Under the pieces are notes generated by a model. The model did not search any database, was not told the DNA's origin, and worked only from the letters and a program-made list of their open reading frames with translations. Made by a program: the position numbers and the translations under genes. Below are positions 1 to 6,732 of a DNA stretch of 9,144 nucleotides, in pieces. Positions within the stretch are counted from its first letter, which is position 1; each line of letters opens with the position of its first letter. The DNA is from DASWJZ01 sp964487455 (GTDB taxonomy: Bacteria > Pseudomonadota > Alphaproteobacteria > Rhizobiales > Afifellaceae): assembly GCA_964487455.1 (NCBI GenBank), contig CAZARE010000140.1, forward strand, positions 1 to 9,144, read 5' to 3'.

Positions 1-381
1 TGGAGACCCCATGCGCTCGCCGCCTTGCGGATCATGGTGGCGCTGCTCTTCATCGAGCACGGGAGCCAGAAGCTCTTCGGCTTCCCGGGCCCTTTTCCAA
101 TGGACATGAATGCGCTGTTGTGGGTGGCGGCCCTGCTGGAGCTCTTCGGCGGGCTGCTGCTGTTGGTCGGCTTGTTCACGCGGCCGGTCGCCTTCATTCT
201 CTCCGGCGAGATGGCGGTGGCCTATTTCTTGGCGCATGCGCCGCAGGGCTTCTTCCCGCTGCTCAACGGTGGTGAGGCTGCCGTGCTCTTCTGCTTCGTC
301 TTCCTCTACATCTTCTTCGCCGGCCCCGGCGCGTGGAGCGTGGACGAGATGCGGTCCGGCCGGCCCGCCGCGGCGGCCTAA
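1..381 (+). CDS. DoxX family membrane protein (3' part, start lies before the window)
   Basis: The reading frame is open from the first base, so the 5' end is cut off by the window edge; the ATG at 11 is out of frame and the in-frame TTG at 25 only opens the visible hydrophobic region. The visible 126 residues show the DoxX pattern: an N-terminal helix carrying the HGSQKLFGF motif, a helix with ELFGGLLLLVG followed by LFTRP, a helix with GEMAVAYFLAH, then NGGEAAVLFC leading to the closing GPGAWSVDE. This gives four predicted membrane helices in the inner membrane and a short Ala/Pro tail. DoxX proteins are small integral membrane proteins; some are linked to thiosulfate:quinone oxidoreductase or to redox and thiol stress, but most, including this one, have no assigned reaction. 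Its TAA overlaps the TAG of the convergent GGDEF-EAL gene. Family membership is secure; function is not. Confidence 0.87.
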   Translation, partial: WRPHALAALRIMVALLFIEHGSQKLFGFPGPFPMDMNALLWVAALLELFGGLLLLVGLFTRPVAFILSGEMAVAYFLAHAPQGFFPLLNGGEAAVLFCFVFLYIFFAGPGAWSVDEMRSGRPAAAA

Positions 382-2714
382 GCGGCGTCGCGCTCCAGCG
401 CGTTCATCCGCTCAGCGCCGCGCCAGTTGGCGATGAACTTCGGCACGTTGTCGGCCGGCATCGGTCGCGCGAAGTAGAAGCCCTGCACCTGATCGCAGCG
501 TGCGGCTCGCAGGAGCAGCGCCTGCTCGGCCGTCTCGACGCCTTCCGCCACGACGATCTTGCCGAGGCTCTTTCCGAGGCTCAGCACCGCGGTGGTGATC
601 GCCCGGCTGTCGGCGTCGGTGACCAGGCGGCGCACGAAGGACTGGTCGATCTTGATGACGTCGACCGGAAAGTCCTGCAGGTGGGTGAGCGAGGCGAACC
701 CGGTGCCGAAATCGTCGAGCGCGATCTCGATGCCGGCGGCTTTCAGCTGCCCCAGCGTCGCGGCGATCGAAGTCGCCGCCCCGTCGAGGAACACCGCTTC
801 GGTGACCTCCACCCCGAGATAGGACGGCGGGAGCCCGATCGCCTTCAGCCGCCAGGTCAGGTGGCCGGCGAGGTCGAAGCCGCTGAACTCAGACGACGAG
901 GCATTGAAGGCGATGCGCCCGAACGGCACCCCTTTGGTCTGCCAGCGCGCCATGTCGGCGATGATATGGTCGAGCATCGCCGCACACAGGGCGCGCGACA
1001 GCTCCGGGTCGTCGAAGGCAGGCAAAAACGAGCCGGGCGACCTGATGCCGCTCGGATGGTCCCATCGGATCAGCGCTTCGAAACCGGCGATCTCGCCCGT
1101 CTCGAGCCATATCTTCGGCTGATAGTAGGGGATGAATTGTTTCTCCGGCAGCGTCTCGCGCACCTCGGCTCGAATTCGGATGCGCTCTTCGCTCTCCCGG
1201 CGAATTTCCTCGGTGTAGGTCATCAGCATGTTGCGGCCGCGCTTCTTCGCCTCGTAGAGGGCGAGATCGGCGCTCTTGAGAAGCTCGGTCGCGCTGCGGC
1301 CGTCAGCGGGAAATATTGCAAGGCCCGCCGACACCTGCACCGTCGCCGACCTGCCGAACACGACGAGCGGCCCGGTTAGGTCCGCGATCATCGCGCGCGC
1401 GACGTATTCCGCCTGCATCCGTTCGGCGATCGGCAGGAGCACGGCGAACTCGTCACCGCCAAGTCGCGCGGAGAAGGCGCCCTCCGCAGCCTCCTGTAGG
1501 CGCCTTCCGAAGTCTCTCAGAAGCATGTCGCCGACATCGTGGCCGCTGGCGTCGTTCAGATCCTTGAAACGGTCGATGTCGATGATAAGAAGCGCCCCCT
1601 TGGCGCCGCGTTCGCGCAGGGTGGCTTCGATCCTTTCCTGGAAATAGCGGCGGTTGGGAAGCTCGGTCAGCACGTCATGATTGGCGATGTGCCTGAGGCG
1701 GCCGAGCGCGCTCCTGTCCTCGGTGACGTCGCGCATGATTCCGACGATCCGCGATCCCTTGGCGCCGGCACGCTCGACATCGCCTACCGCGTGCAGACAG
1801 AGCGTGTGACCGTTTGGCATCGCGCAGTCGAACTCGCTGTTGATCGTCTTCCCCTTGGCGATGCTCTCCTCGACGATCGGGAGGACCCGCATGGAGAGCA
1901 CCCTTTCGCGCTCCCGGCCGGCGCGGTCGGTGTCGATCCCCGCGATCCGCTTGATCTCGTCCGACCATCTAAAGAGACCCGTGGCGCCCTCGTACTCCCA
2001 GGCGCCTATCTTCGCGAGTCGGGCGGTCTGTCGGATGGTCGCTTGTCGCTGCTCCAGCGTGCCGCGCAGCTTGTCCAGCTGGATGCGGTCTGAGCGCCGT
2101 TCCAGCATCTGGCTGGCGAGGATGGCGGCCGCGTCGAGCAGCGCTTGTCCTGCGGCGTTGAGCTCAGAGGGATGCTCGCCGGCCGTTCCGAGCTTGATGC
2201 TTCCGACCTGCGAGCCGGCCACTTTGAGCGGCGCCTCAAGCTCGATGGCCGGTTTCACATAGCCCGGCGACCAGTAGACGGACTCGACGAGTTCGATGCG
2301 GCATGAATACTGGCCCTCAGCCGCGACGACGGAAGGCAGCAACTCGGCAAGCTGCGTAAGGATCTTGGAGGCGTCCATGTCGACCCGCCCGCAGAGCGAG
2401 GCGAGCGCCAGGAAGCCGCGGGACTCGTCTTCGCTGATCGGCGCCACGTTCTTGTCGCGCGCCACCGTGTCCGCGCTCCCCTTCTCGGCATCAGCGTCCT
2501 GCGGCGCGGACGAAGCCGCGTCCTGATCATCCGGCTTCATGCCGACGATCCCCCAGCGCGTCGACGGCAGCCCCGCGAGGGCATTCGTCCGCCGCCTGCC
2601 GAGGGTCAGGATACTCTGCCTGAGTGAAGGAAACACAACGAGCACGAGCGCAAGCATGCCCACCGCCGCGAGGATGGCGGTCAGGATGACGGCATACTGG
2701 GCGAGCGCTGTCAT
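378..2714 (-). CDS. Membrane-anchored GGDEF-EAL cyclic-di-GMP phosphodiesterase/cyclase with GAF-like and PAS-like regions
   Basis: The protein has 778 residues. An N-terminal membrane helix (about 7-29) is followed by a charged linker (40-95), a GAF-like region (about 100-205), a short coiled segment (205-230) and a PAS-like region (about 230-335) ending in the typical GIMRDVTEDR. The GGDEF domain (about 338-500) has D379, N387 and the GGDEF signature at 419-423, but the RxxD inhibitory site expected just before it is absent (the four residues there are AEGA). The EAL domain (about 525-768) keeps the usual catalytic set: EAL at 546-548, N604, E636, D667-D668, K688, E724 and Q744. Phosphodiesterase activity (c-di-GMP to pGpG) is therefore likely; the GGDEF half may be active or a GTP sensor. 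The ATG follows GGAGG at a spacing of 4 bases. It is codirectional with arfB, 115 bases away. The signal it senses is not evident. Confidence 0.93.
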   Translation of the reverse strand: MTALAQYAVILTAILAAVGMLALVLVVFPSLRQSILTLGRRRTNALAGLPSTRWGIVGMKPDDQDAASSAPQDADAEKGSADTVARDKNVAPISEDESRGFLALASLCGRVDMDASKILTQLAELLPSVVAAEGQYSCRIELVESVYWSPGYVKPAIELEAPLKVAGSQVGSIKLGTAGEHPSELNAAGQALLDAAAILASQMLERRSDRIQLDKLRGTLEQRQATIRQTARLAKIGAWEYEGATGLFRWSDEIKRIAGIDTDRAGRERERVLSMRVLPIVEESIAKGKTINSEFDCAMPNGHTLCLHAVGDVERAGAKGSRIVGIMRDVTEDRSALGRLRHIANHDVLTELPNRRYFQERIEATLRERGAKGALLIIDIDRFKDLNDASGHDVGDMLLRDFGRRLQEAAEGAFSARLGGDEFAVLLPIAERMQAEYVARAMIADLTGPLVVFGRSATVQVSAGLAIFPADGRSATELLKSADLALYEAKKRGRNMLMTYTEEIRRESEERIRIRAEVRETLPEKQFIPYYQPKIWLETGEIAGFEALIRWDHPSGIRSPGSFLPAFDDPELSRALCAAMLDHIIADMARWQTKGVPFGRIAFNASSSEFSGFDLAGHLTWRLKAIGLPPSYLGVEVTEAVFLDGAATSIAATLGQLKAAGIEIALDDFGTGFASLTHLQDFPVDVIKIDQSFVRRLVTDADSRAITTAVLSLGKSLGKIVVAEGVETAEQALLLRAARCDQVQGFYFARPMPADNVPKFIANWRGAERMNALERDAA

Positions 2715-2829
2715 ATCGCCTCCACAGCCCGTTCAGCGTTGCGGTCGTTGCCGCGCCGCATAGTGCACGGACTTTGCTTTAGGATCGTTAAGGCTCTGCG
2801 TCTTTGGGGGCGTTGCGCACGCTGCCGGC

Positions 2830-3252
2830 TCACTCTTCGGGAGCAGGGCCGCGCCGCATCTTTTTCAAAGCGCCGCGCTCGCCCTTGTCCTTGAGCCGCT
2901 TCTCCCTGGCGGCGGCCGGCGGCTTGGTGGCGCGGCGAGGCTTCGGAGCCCGCGTCGCTCGGCTGATGAGCGCGACCAGGCGCTGCAGAGCGTCCTCTCG
3001 GTTGCGCTGCTGCGTGCGGAATCGGTCGGCGAAGATCACGATGACGCCGCTCTTGGTGAGCCTTGATCCGGCCAGCCTCTCGAGTCTCTCGCGCACCGGC
3101 TCTGACAGGGATGGCGAGCGGCGCACATCGAAACGCAGCTCGACCGCGGTTGCCACCTTGTTGACGTTCTGTCCGCCGGGACCGGAGGCGCGGACGAAGC
3201 TTTCCGAGATCTCGCTCTCGGAGATGGCGATGTCGTCGGTGACGCGGATCAT
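2830..3252 (-). CDS. arfB: Alternative ribosome-rescue factor ArfB (YaeJ-type peptidyl-tRNA hydrolase)
   Basis: The 140-residue product has the single catalytic domain of ArfB. SGPGGQNVNK places the GGQ motif at 26-28, which contacts the ester bond of peptidyl-tRNA, and LRFDVRRS and LTKSGVIVIFADRFRTQQRNREDAL follow as in class I release factor catalytic domains. There is no codon-recognition domain. The C-terminal 40 residues are rich in Lys and Arg (RRATKPPAAAREKRLKDK), matching the tail that inserts into the empty mRNA channel of stalled 70S ribosomes. I chose the ATG at 3252 because it gives the MIRVTDDIAI start, a length of 140 and a GGQ position equal to those I recall for E. coli YaeJ. 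A GTG two codons upstream (3258) is possible. No clear Shine-Dalgarno sequence precedes either start. Assignment to ArfB is strong. Confidence 0.92.
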   Translation of the reverse strand: MIRVTDDIAISESEISESFVRASGPGGQNVNKVATAVELRFDVRRSPSLSEPVRERLERLAGSRLTKSGVIVIFADRFRTQQRNREDALQRLVALISRATRAPKPRRATKPPAAAREKRLKDKGERGALKKMRRGPAPEE

Positions 3253-3321
3253 ACGCACGTGAGATAGCCGGAACGGGGCTTCGCCGCCACGGCCTCGACG
3301 CGTCGGGTCCGTGCGCCTACA

Positions 3322-3350
3322 TTGCGGGGGTCGGCGCGATGGGCTATGAG
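3322..3350 (+). promoter_or_regulatory. Candidate promoter of tRNA-Arg
   Basis: TTGCGG (3322-3327) and TATGAG (3345-3350) are separated by 17 bases and would start RNA about 20-25 bases before the tRNA. The -10 box also forms the loop and right arm of a small inverted repeat, GGGCT-ATG-AGCCC (3341-3353). The match to the consensus is partial, so this is a positional guess. Confidence 0.3.
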
Positions 3351-3379
3351 CCCGAGGCGTGAAGGCGCCATGCTGCGGA

Positions 3380-3456
3380 GCACCCGTAGCTCAGTTGGAT
3401 AGAGTGCTGCCCTCCGAAGGCAGAGGTCACAGGTTCGAATCCTGTCGGGTGCGCCA
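3380..3456 (+). tRNA. tRNA-Arg (anticodon CCG)
   Basis: A complete 77-base cloverleaf can be folded. The acceptor arm GCACCCG (3380-3386) pairs with CGGGTGC (3446-3452), the D arm is GCTC...GAGT, and the anticodon stem CTGCC/GGCAG encloses the loop CTCCGAA, which gives anticodon CCG reading CGG arginine codons. The T arm ACAGG/CCTGT has loop TTCGAAT. Discriminator G3453 and an encoded CCA (3454-3456) close the gene. No intron is present. It lies divergent to arfB. Confidence 0.97.
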
Positions 3457-3466
3457 CCTCCTCCAG

Positions 3467-3490
3467 GGTCCATTCCGGAGGTCCATTCCG
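3467..3490 (+). repeat. Short tandem repeat after the tRNA
   Basis: The 11-base unit GGTCCATTCCG occurs at 3467-3477 and again at 3480-3490, a period of 13 bases. GGAGGT at 3477-3482 can also pair with ACCTCC at 3456-3461, but no T run follows, so a terminator role is doubtful. Confidence 0.8.
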
Positions 3491-3815
3491 TGCACATGAG
3501 CATCTCGCTTATCACTCTGCATGCGGCCAAGGGGCGGCGCAGAGGGCGGCCTTGTGCCGCTTCACTTCGCCCTTGCGGAGGCCAGGTGGGAGCGCCGGGC
3601 GTTCCAGGCGTTGCGCGCCGCCGCATGGGATTTCGGCGCTGGCTTCATTGGAGCACCAAACGGTTACATGGTTTAGCCGAGGAGACCATGGAATCGGCCG
3701 GATGGCTCGCCGTGCGGTTGACCTTGTTCGGTCCGACCCCCACTCTTAGCGCACGTCGGAATGGTGCGACGGCCTGCTCATCGGCCGGCCGGGGTGCGGC
3801 GCGCTCCGGCTCGAT

Positions 3816-3827
3816 CGGCTAGGATGC
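3816..3827 (+). repeat. CGGCTAGGAT motif, copy 1
   Basis: CGGCTAGGATGC lies 52 bases before the ATG of the VOC gene. TAGGAT could be a -10 hexamer, but no -35-like hexamer sits at 16-18 bases. Further copies are at 6721 and 7897. Confidence 0.6.
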
Positions 3828-3879
3828 GGGGCTTGCACCAGCCGCGCGGGGCGCCGCTCGTGAAAGGAAGGCCTTCTTG

Positions 3880-4512
3880 ATGCGGAAACTCCAGGCGCAG
3901 GGCGTGCACCACATTACGCTGGTCGGCGCGAACCGGCAGACATCGATCGATTTCTGGGAAGGCGTGCTCGGCATGCCCTTCGTCTTCGAGCAGCCGAATC
4001 TCGACGTGGCGACCGAGAGCCACCTTTATTTCGATCCGGGCGACGGACGTCTCATCACAGTGTTCAGCGACGAGACGCGGAAGCCCGATCCGACGCCAAC
4101 CAGCCGCGACCAGGGCGTGGTGCATCACATCGCCTTCTTGGTCTCGCGCGTCACCTTTCTCCAGGCCGTGGAGCGTCTCGACGAGCGTGGCATCTCGCAT
4201 AGCGGGGTGAAGGATCGCGGCTTCATGGATTCCATCTATTTCCGCGACCCTCTCGGGCTCTTGATCGAGCTTGCCTCTTACCGTTTCGAGCCGCCGGAGG
4301 GCATGACGCATGTCGACGTGCTCATGGAGGCGCATCGTTTGAGGGTCGCGCGCCGGGATCCCAACATCGCGGAGATTCATCTCGCCGATGCGATCGAGAA
4401 CCTGACGCAGGAGAGGCGTCCGAGCCTGTCGAAGAGCCGCTCCGCCAAGGATCCGTACAAGACGCGACCCCGCAAGGCGCGGCGAGCCAAAGAGAAGGAG
4501 CCGGCCGGCTGA
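3880..4512 (+). CDS. VOC superfamily protein, glyoxalase/extradiol-dioxygenase fold, with His-His-Glu triad
   Basis: The product has 210 residues. Two beta-alpha-beta modules of the vicinal oxygen chelate fold are visible: module 1 (about 8-65, GVHHITLVG, then FWEGVLGMPFVF) and module 2 (about 78-135, GVVHHIAFLV, then RDPLGLLIELASYRF). H11, H83 and E130 sit where the iron-binding 2-His-1-Glu triad lies in PcpA-type ring-cleaving dioxygenases, and module 1 lacks a clear fourth ligand. The protein is only about two thirds of PcpA length. The C-terminus (about 155-210) is a Lys/Arg-rich tail that looks disordered. AAGGAAGG (3864-3871) lies 8 bases before the chosen ATG; a TTG at 3877 is an alternative. 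The gene is codirectional with the GST gene 79 bases downstream, probably one transcript. Fold is confident; substrate (aromatic, thiol adduct or other) is unknown. Confidence 0.88.
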   Translation: MRKLQAQGVHHITLVGANRQTSIDFWEGVLGMPFVFEQPNLDVATESHLYFDPGDGRLITVFSDETRKPDPTPTSRDQGVVHHIAFLVSRVTFLQAVERLDERGISHSGVKDRGFMDSIYFRDPLGLLIELASYRFEPPEGMTHVDVLMEAHRLRVARRDPNIAEIHLADAIENLTQERRPSLSKSRSAKDPYKTRPRKARRAKEKEPAG

Positions 4513-4546
4513 TCTGGCCGAGCGCGGCAAGGAAGATTTCATCTGT

Positions 4547-4569
4547 GCCGGGGAGCGCCGCTCGCCGGC
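4547..4569 (+). repeat. Inverted repeat in the VOC-GST gap
   Basis: GCCGG-G-GAGC, a GCC loop, then GCTC-G-CCGGC forms a symmetric 23-base hairpin of nine pairs with one G-G mismatch, ending 22 bases before the GST start codon. No T run follows, so it is more likely an mRNA structure between two cotranscribed genes than a terminator. Confidence 0.5.
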
Positions 4570-4591
4570 GGGAAAGCGAGGGGAGGTAGCC

Positions 4592-5266
4592 TTGAAGCTC
4601 TATATGCACCCGGTCTCCAACACGAGCCGGCCGATCCGGATGTTCATCCAGGACAATAATCTGCCGGTCGAAGAGGAGGTCGTCGACCTCATGACCGGCG
4701 CCCACCACCAGGAGCCTTATGTTTCGGTCAATCCCAACCGGCAAGTGCCGACTCTCGACGATGACGGTTTCGTGCTCTACGAGAGTTCGGCCATTCTGAA
4801 ATATCTGGCGGACAAGTTCGACTCGGCGGCCTATCCGAAGGATCTCAAGAAACGCGCCAAGGTCAACGAGGTGATGGATTGGTTCAACACGCATTTCTAT
4901 CACGACTACGCGTATGGCGTCGTCTATCCGCAGGTCTTCCCACACCACAAGCGCCCGACCGATGACGTCCAGAAAGGCACGATCGAATGGGGAAAGGAGA
5001 AGACCAAGACGTGGCTGACCGTGCTGAACGATCACTATTTGGGTAAGGGCAACAAGTACCTGACGGGAGACGACGTCACTATTGCCGACTATTTCGGCGC
5101 CGCCCTACTGACCTGCGGCGATCCGATCCGCACCGGGTTCAAGAATTACCCGAACATCGAAGCCTGGCTGAAGCGCATGTCCGAGACGAAGAGCTGGAAC
5201 GCCTGCAACGAGGCGCTCTGGGGCTTCCGCGACTACGTTAAGGATCAGCAGTTCGACACAGTTTAG
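4592..5266 (+). CDS. Glutathione S-transferase family protein
   Basis: The 224-residue product has the two-domain cytosolic GST layout. The thioredoxin-like N-domain (1-80) starts KLYMHPVSNTSRPIRM, with S9 and S12 as candidate thiolate-stabilising residues, the cis-proline loop QVPTL (P53) and the glutathione-binding ESSAI at 64-68. The helical C-domain (about 88-215) carries the N-capping segment LTGDDVTIADYF (157-168). Serine rather than tyrosine near the N-terminus points to a theta-like or other bacterial class. The family attaches or removes glutathione on electrophiles in the cytosol, or isomerises ring-fission products. The start is TTG, supported by GGGAGG at 4581-4586 and by the family N-terminus; the next ATG (4604) would remove the first beta strand. 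It probably shares a transcript with the VOC gene. Class and substrate are not determined. Confidence 0.92.
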   Translation: MKLYMHPVSNTSRPIRMFIQDNNLPVEEEVVDLMTGAHHQEPYVSVNPNRQVPTLDDDGFVLYESSAILKYLADKFDSAAYPKDLKKRAKVNEVMDWFNTHFYHDYAYGVVYPQVFPHHKRPTDDVQKGTIEWGKEKTKTWLTVLNDHYLGKGNKYLTGDDVTIADYFGAALLTCGDPIRTGFKNYPNIEAWLKRMSETKSWNACNEALWGFRDYVKDQQFDTV

Positions 5267-5281
5267 GCGTCGCTTCGGTTC

Positions 5282-5322
5282 GGAAGGGGCGGCAAAGGAC
5301 AGCTCAGCTTTCCGCTCCTTCC
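5282..5322. terminator. Stem-loop at the GST / CoA-ligase convergence (possible bidirectional terminator)
   Basis: GGAAGGGGCGG (5282-5292) pairs with CCGCTCCTTCC (5312-5322) with one G-T wobble. After a bulged C5293, AAAG (5294-5297) pairs with CTTT (5308-5311). This makes 15 pairs and a 10-base loop. It starts 15 bases after the GST stop codon and holds the ligase stop codon in its loop. No U tract follows on either strand, so termination is inferred from position and stability only; a 3'-end protecting role is equally possible. Confidence 0.45.
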
Positions 5323-6650
5323 CGCGTCGCCTCCGACCAGTCCACCAGGTCGGACTTGTAGCTGCTTCGCGGCAGGCTGCCATAGGGGACGAGGGCGATC
5401 TCGGTCGTCACTAGAAGCGTGTCACGGATGCGCTTGCGGATTCCCTCGGCAAGATGACCTGCGTCGTGCTCGCCGTTACCGAGTTCCACCAGCACCTTGA
5501 GCGGGGGGTCCTGTCGGAAACCGGGCTGGCTCGGGCGCACCATGATCGGGCCGCTGACGGCCGGTGTGAACGCGCCGACAAGGTCGCGGATCGCCGATGG
5601 GAAGACGTTGACCCCGCGCACAATGAGCATCTCGTCGGTGCGCCCGATGCAGCGGACGCGCGGAGAAGTGCGCCCGCAAGCACAGGGGCGGCCGGTCGCG
5701 ACTACAACGTGGTCACGGCTGCGGAAACGCAGAAGCGGCGCGGCTTCGCGCTTCAGGTGCGTGTAGACGAGTTCGCCTCGCGCACCGTCTTCGATCGGCA
5801 CCGGCTTCCCGCTTTCGGGATCGATCAGCTCGAAATGCACGAAGCCGCGTCCGCTGAAATGCATGCCCTGCTGCGCCTCGCACTCACCCCAAAGCGTCGC
5901 CGCTATGTCGCCGATCCCCATGGCCTCGGTGACCTTGGCGCCCCAGGCGCTTTCGAGCTGTGTCCGCATGGCCGGCTCGCCGCCCCCCGGCTCGCCCGCG
6001 ACGATCAGTCGGGCGACCGGCCAGGTACGGAGATCGATCCCGCGTGTGCCCGCCCATTCGGCAAGGTGCAGCGCATAGGAGGGTGTCAGCGCAAGCGCTT
6101 CCGCCTTAAGCTGCTCCGCCGTTGTCATCAGGCGCTCGGTGTTTCCGGATCCAAGCGGGATATGGCAAAGCTTGAGCGCGTAGAACGCATCGAGCCCCAC
6201 GCCGGCGACGAATGGTCCGGCGTTGTACGTGGATATGAGCCGCATGCCCGCTCGCAACCCCGACGCCAAATAGCTGCGCGACGATATGCGGACCCATTGC
6301 CCAAGGTCCGCATCGGTCAGCGGAACATAGCTCGGCGATCCCGTGGTGCCGCTCGTGGAGAAGATGCGGACGACCGAACGCACGGGCGCGGCCAGATACG
6401 TCCCGATCGGCTCCGTCTCGGAACGGGCCGCGCGCAATTCGTCCTTCTCTGTGAACGGCAGCTTGGCAATTTCATCCAGCCCGCCGATCCTCCGCGCGTC
6501 GGAAAATCCGGCGGCGGCAAGCTTCTCTCTGTAGAAGCCCGAGTTAGCGAGGAGGTAGGCGATCTGCTCTTCGTACGCCGCAGCGTCCGCTGCCCCCTGC
6601 TCGCCCCACGGAAGCGCTTCGATTTCAGGGTCGAGGATCACCTTTGACAC
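5304..6650 (-). CDS. PaaK-like adenylate-forming acyl/aryl-CoA ligase
   Basis: The 448-residue product matches the phenylacetate-CoA ligase branch of the ANL superfamily, which activates a carboxylic acid with ATP and transfers it to CoA. Visible motifs are the phosphate-binding loop STSGTTGSP (98-106), SGNTERL (168-174), TPSYALHLAEW (189-199), a variant GEPGGGEPAMR (219-229), PLLRFRSRD with ribose-binding D313, the Cys-containing RPCACGRTSP (321-330), GRTDEMLIVRGVNVFP (336-351) at the domain hinge, and K432 in the C-terminal lid as the likely catalytic lysine. Where typical PaaK proteins have an aromatic-Gly...Glu motif (YGLSE-like), this protein has MGIGD (244-248). The start is GTG, the only start codon after an in-frame TGA upstream, with a weak ribosome binding site. 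It follows the methyltransferase gene by 73 bases on the same strand. The acid substrate is unknown; phenylacetate is not shown. Confidence 0.9.
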   Translation of the reverse strand: MSKVILDPEIEALPWGEQGAADAAAYEEQIAYLLANSGFYREKLAAAGFSDARRIGGLDEIAKLPFTEKDELRAARSETEPIGTYLAAPVRSVVRIFSTSGTTGSPSYVPLTDADLGQWVRISSRSYLASGLRAGMRLISTYNAGPFVAGVGLDAFYALKLCHIPLGSGNTERLMTTAEQLKAEALALTPSYALHLAEWAGTRGIDLRTWPVARLIVAGEPGGGEPAMRTQLESAWGAKVTEAMGIGDIAATLWGECEAQQGMHFSGRGFVHFELIDPESGKPVPIEDGARGELVYTHLKREAAPLLRFRSRDHVVVATGRPCACGRTSPRVRCIGRTDEMLIVRGVNVFPSAIRDLVGAFTPAVSGPIMVRPSQPGFRQDPPLKVLVELGNGEHDAGHLAEGIRKRIRDTLLVTTEIALVPYGSLPRSSYKSDLVDWSEATREGAES

Positions 6651-6686
6651 CCCGTCGTTGCCGCTCGGCGCGCGCGAGAAGACGTG

Positions 6687-6698
6687 CTCTGATCAGAG
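6687..6698. promoter_or_regulatory. Perfect 12-base palindrome upstream of the CoA ligase
   Basis: CTCTGATCAGAG is a perfect palindrome 37-48 bases before the ligase GTG, in the gap after the methyltransferase gene. Its position and symmetry suit a dimeric regulator site, but no copy is seen elsewhere in the window. Confidence 0.3.
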
Positions 6699-6720
6699 TG
6701 GTCATTCGCAGAAACGTCAT

Positions 6721-6732
6721 CGGCTAGGATAC
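6721..6732 (+). repeat. CGGCTAGGAT motif, copy 2
   Basis: CGGCTAGGATAC overlaps the end of the methyltransferase gene; its CTA (6724-6726) is the complement of that gene's TAG stop. It shares 12 bases, ATCGGCTAGGAT, with copy 1. Confidence 0.6.

Larger units (their letters stand above)
3457..3879. other. Gene-free stretch between tRNA-Arg and the VOC gene
   Basis: No convincing gene is present in these 423 bases. They hold a 13-base tandem duplication just after the tRNA (3467-3490), one copy of the CGGCTAGGAT motif (3816-3825) and the ribosome binding site of the VOC gene. Two small ORFs exist (3521-3676, 51 residues; 3688-3822, 44 residues), but the first lacks a Shine-Dalgarno sequence, the second has one only 3 bases from its ATG, and neither resembles a known family. 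There is no integrase and no repeat of the tRNA 3' end, so nothing shows an integrated element. Confidence 0.6.

Noticed and set aside
333..1379. 348-residue plus-strand ORF
   Set aside because: It lies antisense to the GGDEF-EAL gene, whose domains and motifs are clear; the plus-strand translation has no family resemblance and results from high GC.
2830..3252. Full-length peptide chain release factor (prfA/prfB) or a fragment of one
   Set aside because: The protein has only the GGQ domain plus a basic tail at the normal ArfB length, so it is a complete ArfB and not a truncated release factor.
3249..3626. Minus-strand 125-residue ORF across the tRNA, containing DRIRTCDLCLRRAALYPTEL
   Set aside because: This is the well-known false protein made by translating a tRNA gene antisense; the tRNA-Arg cloverleaf explains it.
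3521..3676. 51-residue plus-strand ORF (start MRPRGGAEGG) after the tRNA
   Set aside because: It lacks a Shine-Dalgarno sequence and a recognised family; codon use gives no clear coding signal.
3688..3822. 44-residue plus-strand ORF (start MESAGWLAVR)
   Set aside because: A GAGGAG-like site lies only 3 bases before the ATG and the sequence resembles no protein family.
3778..4542. 254-residue minus-strand ORF
   Set aside because: It is antisense to the VOC gene, which has a ribosome site and recognisable VOC motifs.
4322..5035. 237-residue minus-strand ORF
   Set aside because: It covers the VOC end and GST start in antisense and has no family features.
5454..6647. 397-residue plus-strand ORF
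   Set aside because: It is antisense to the CoA ligase, which has all ANL motifs; the opposite frame resembles nothing.
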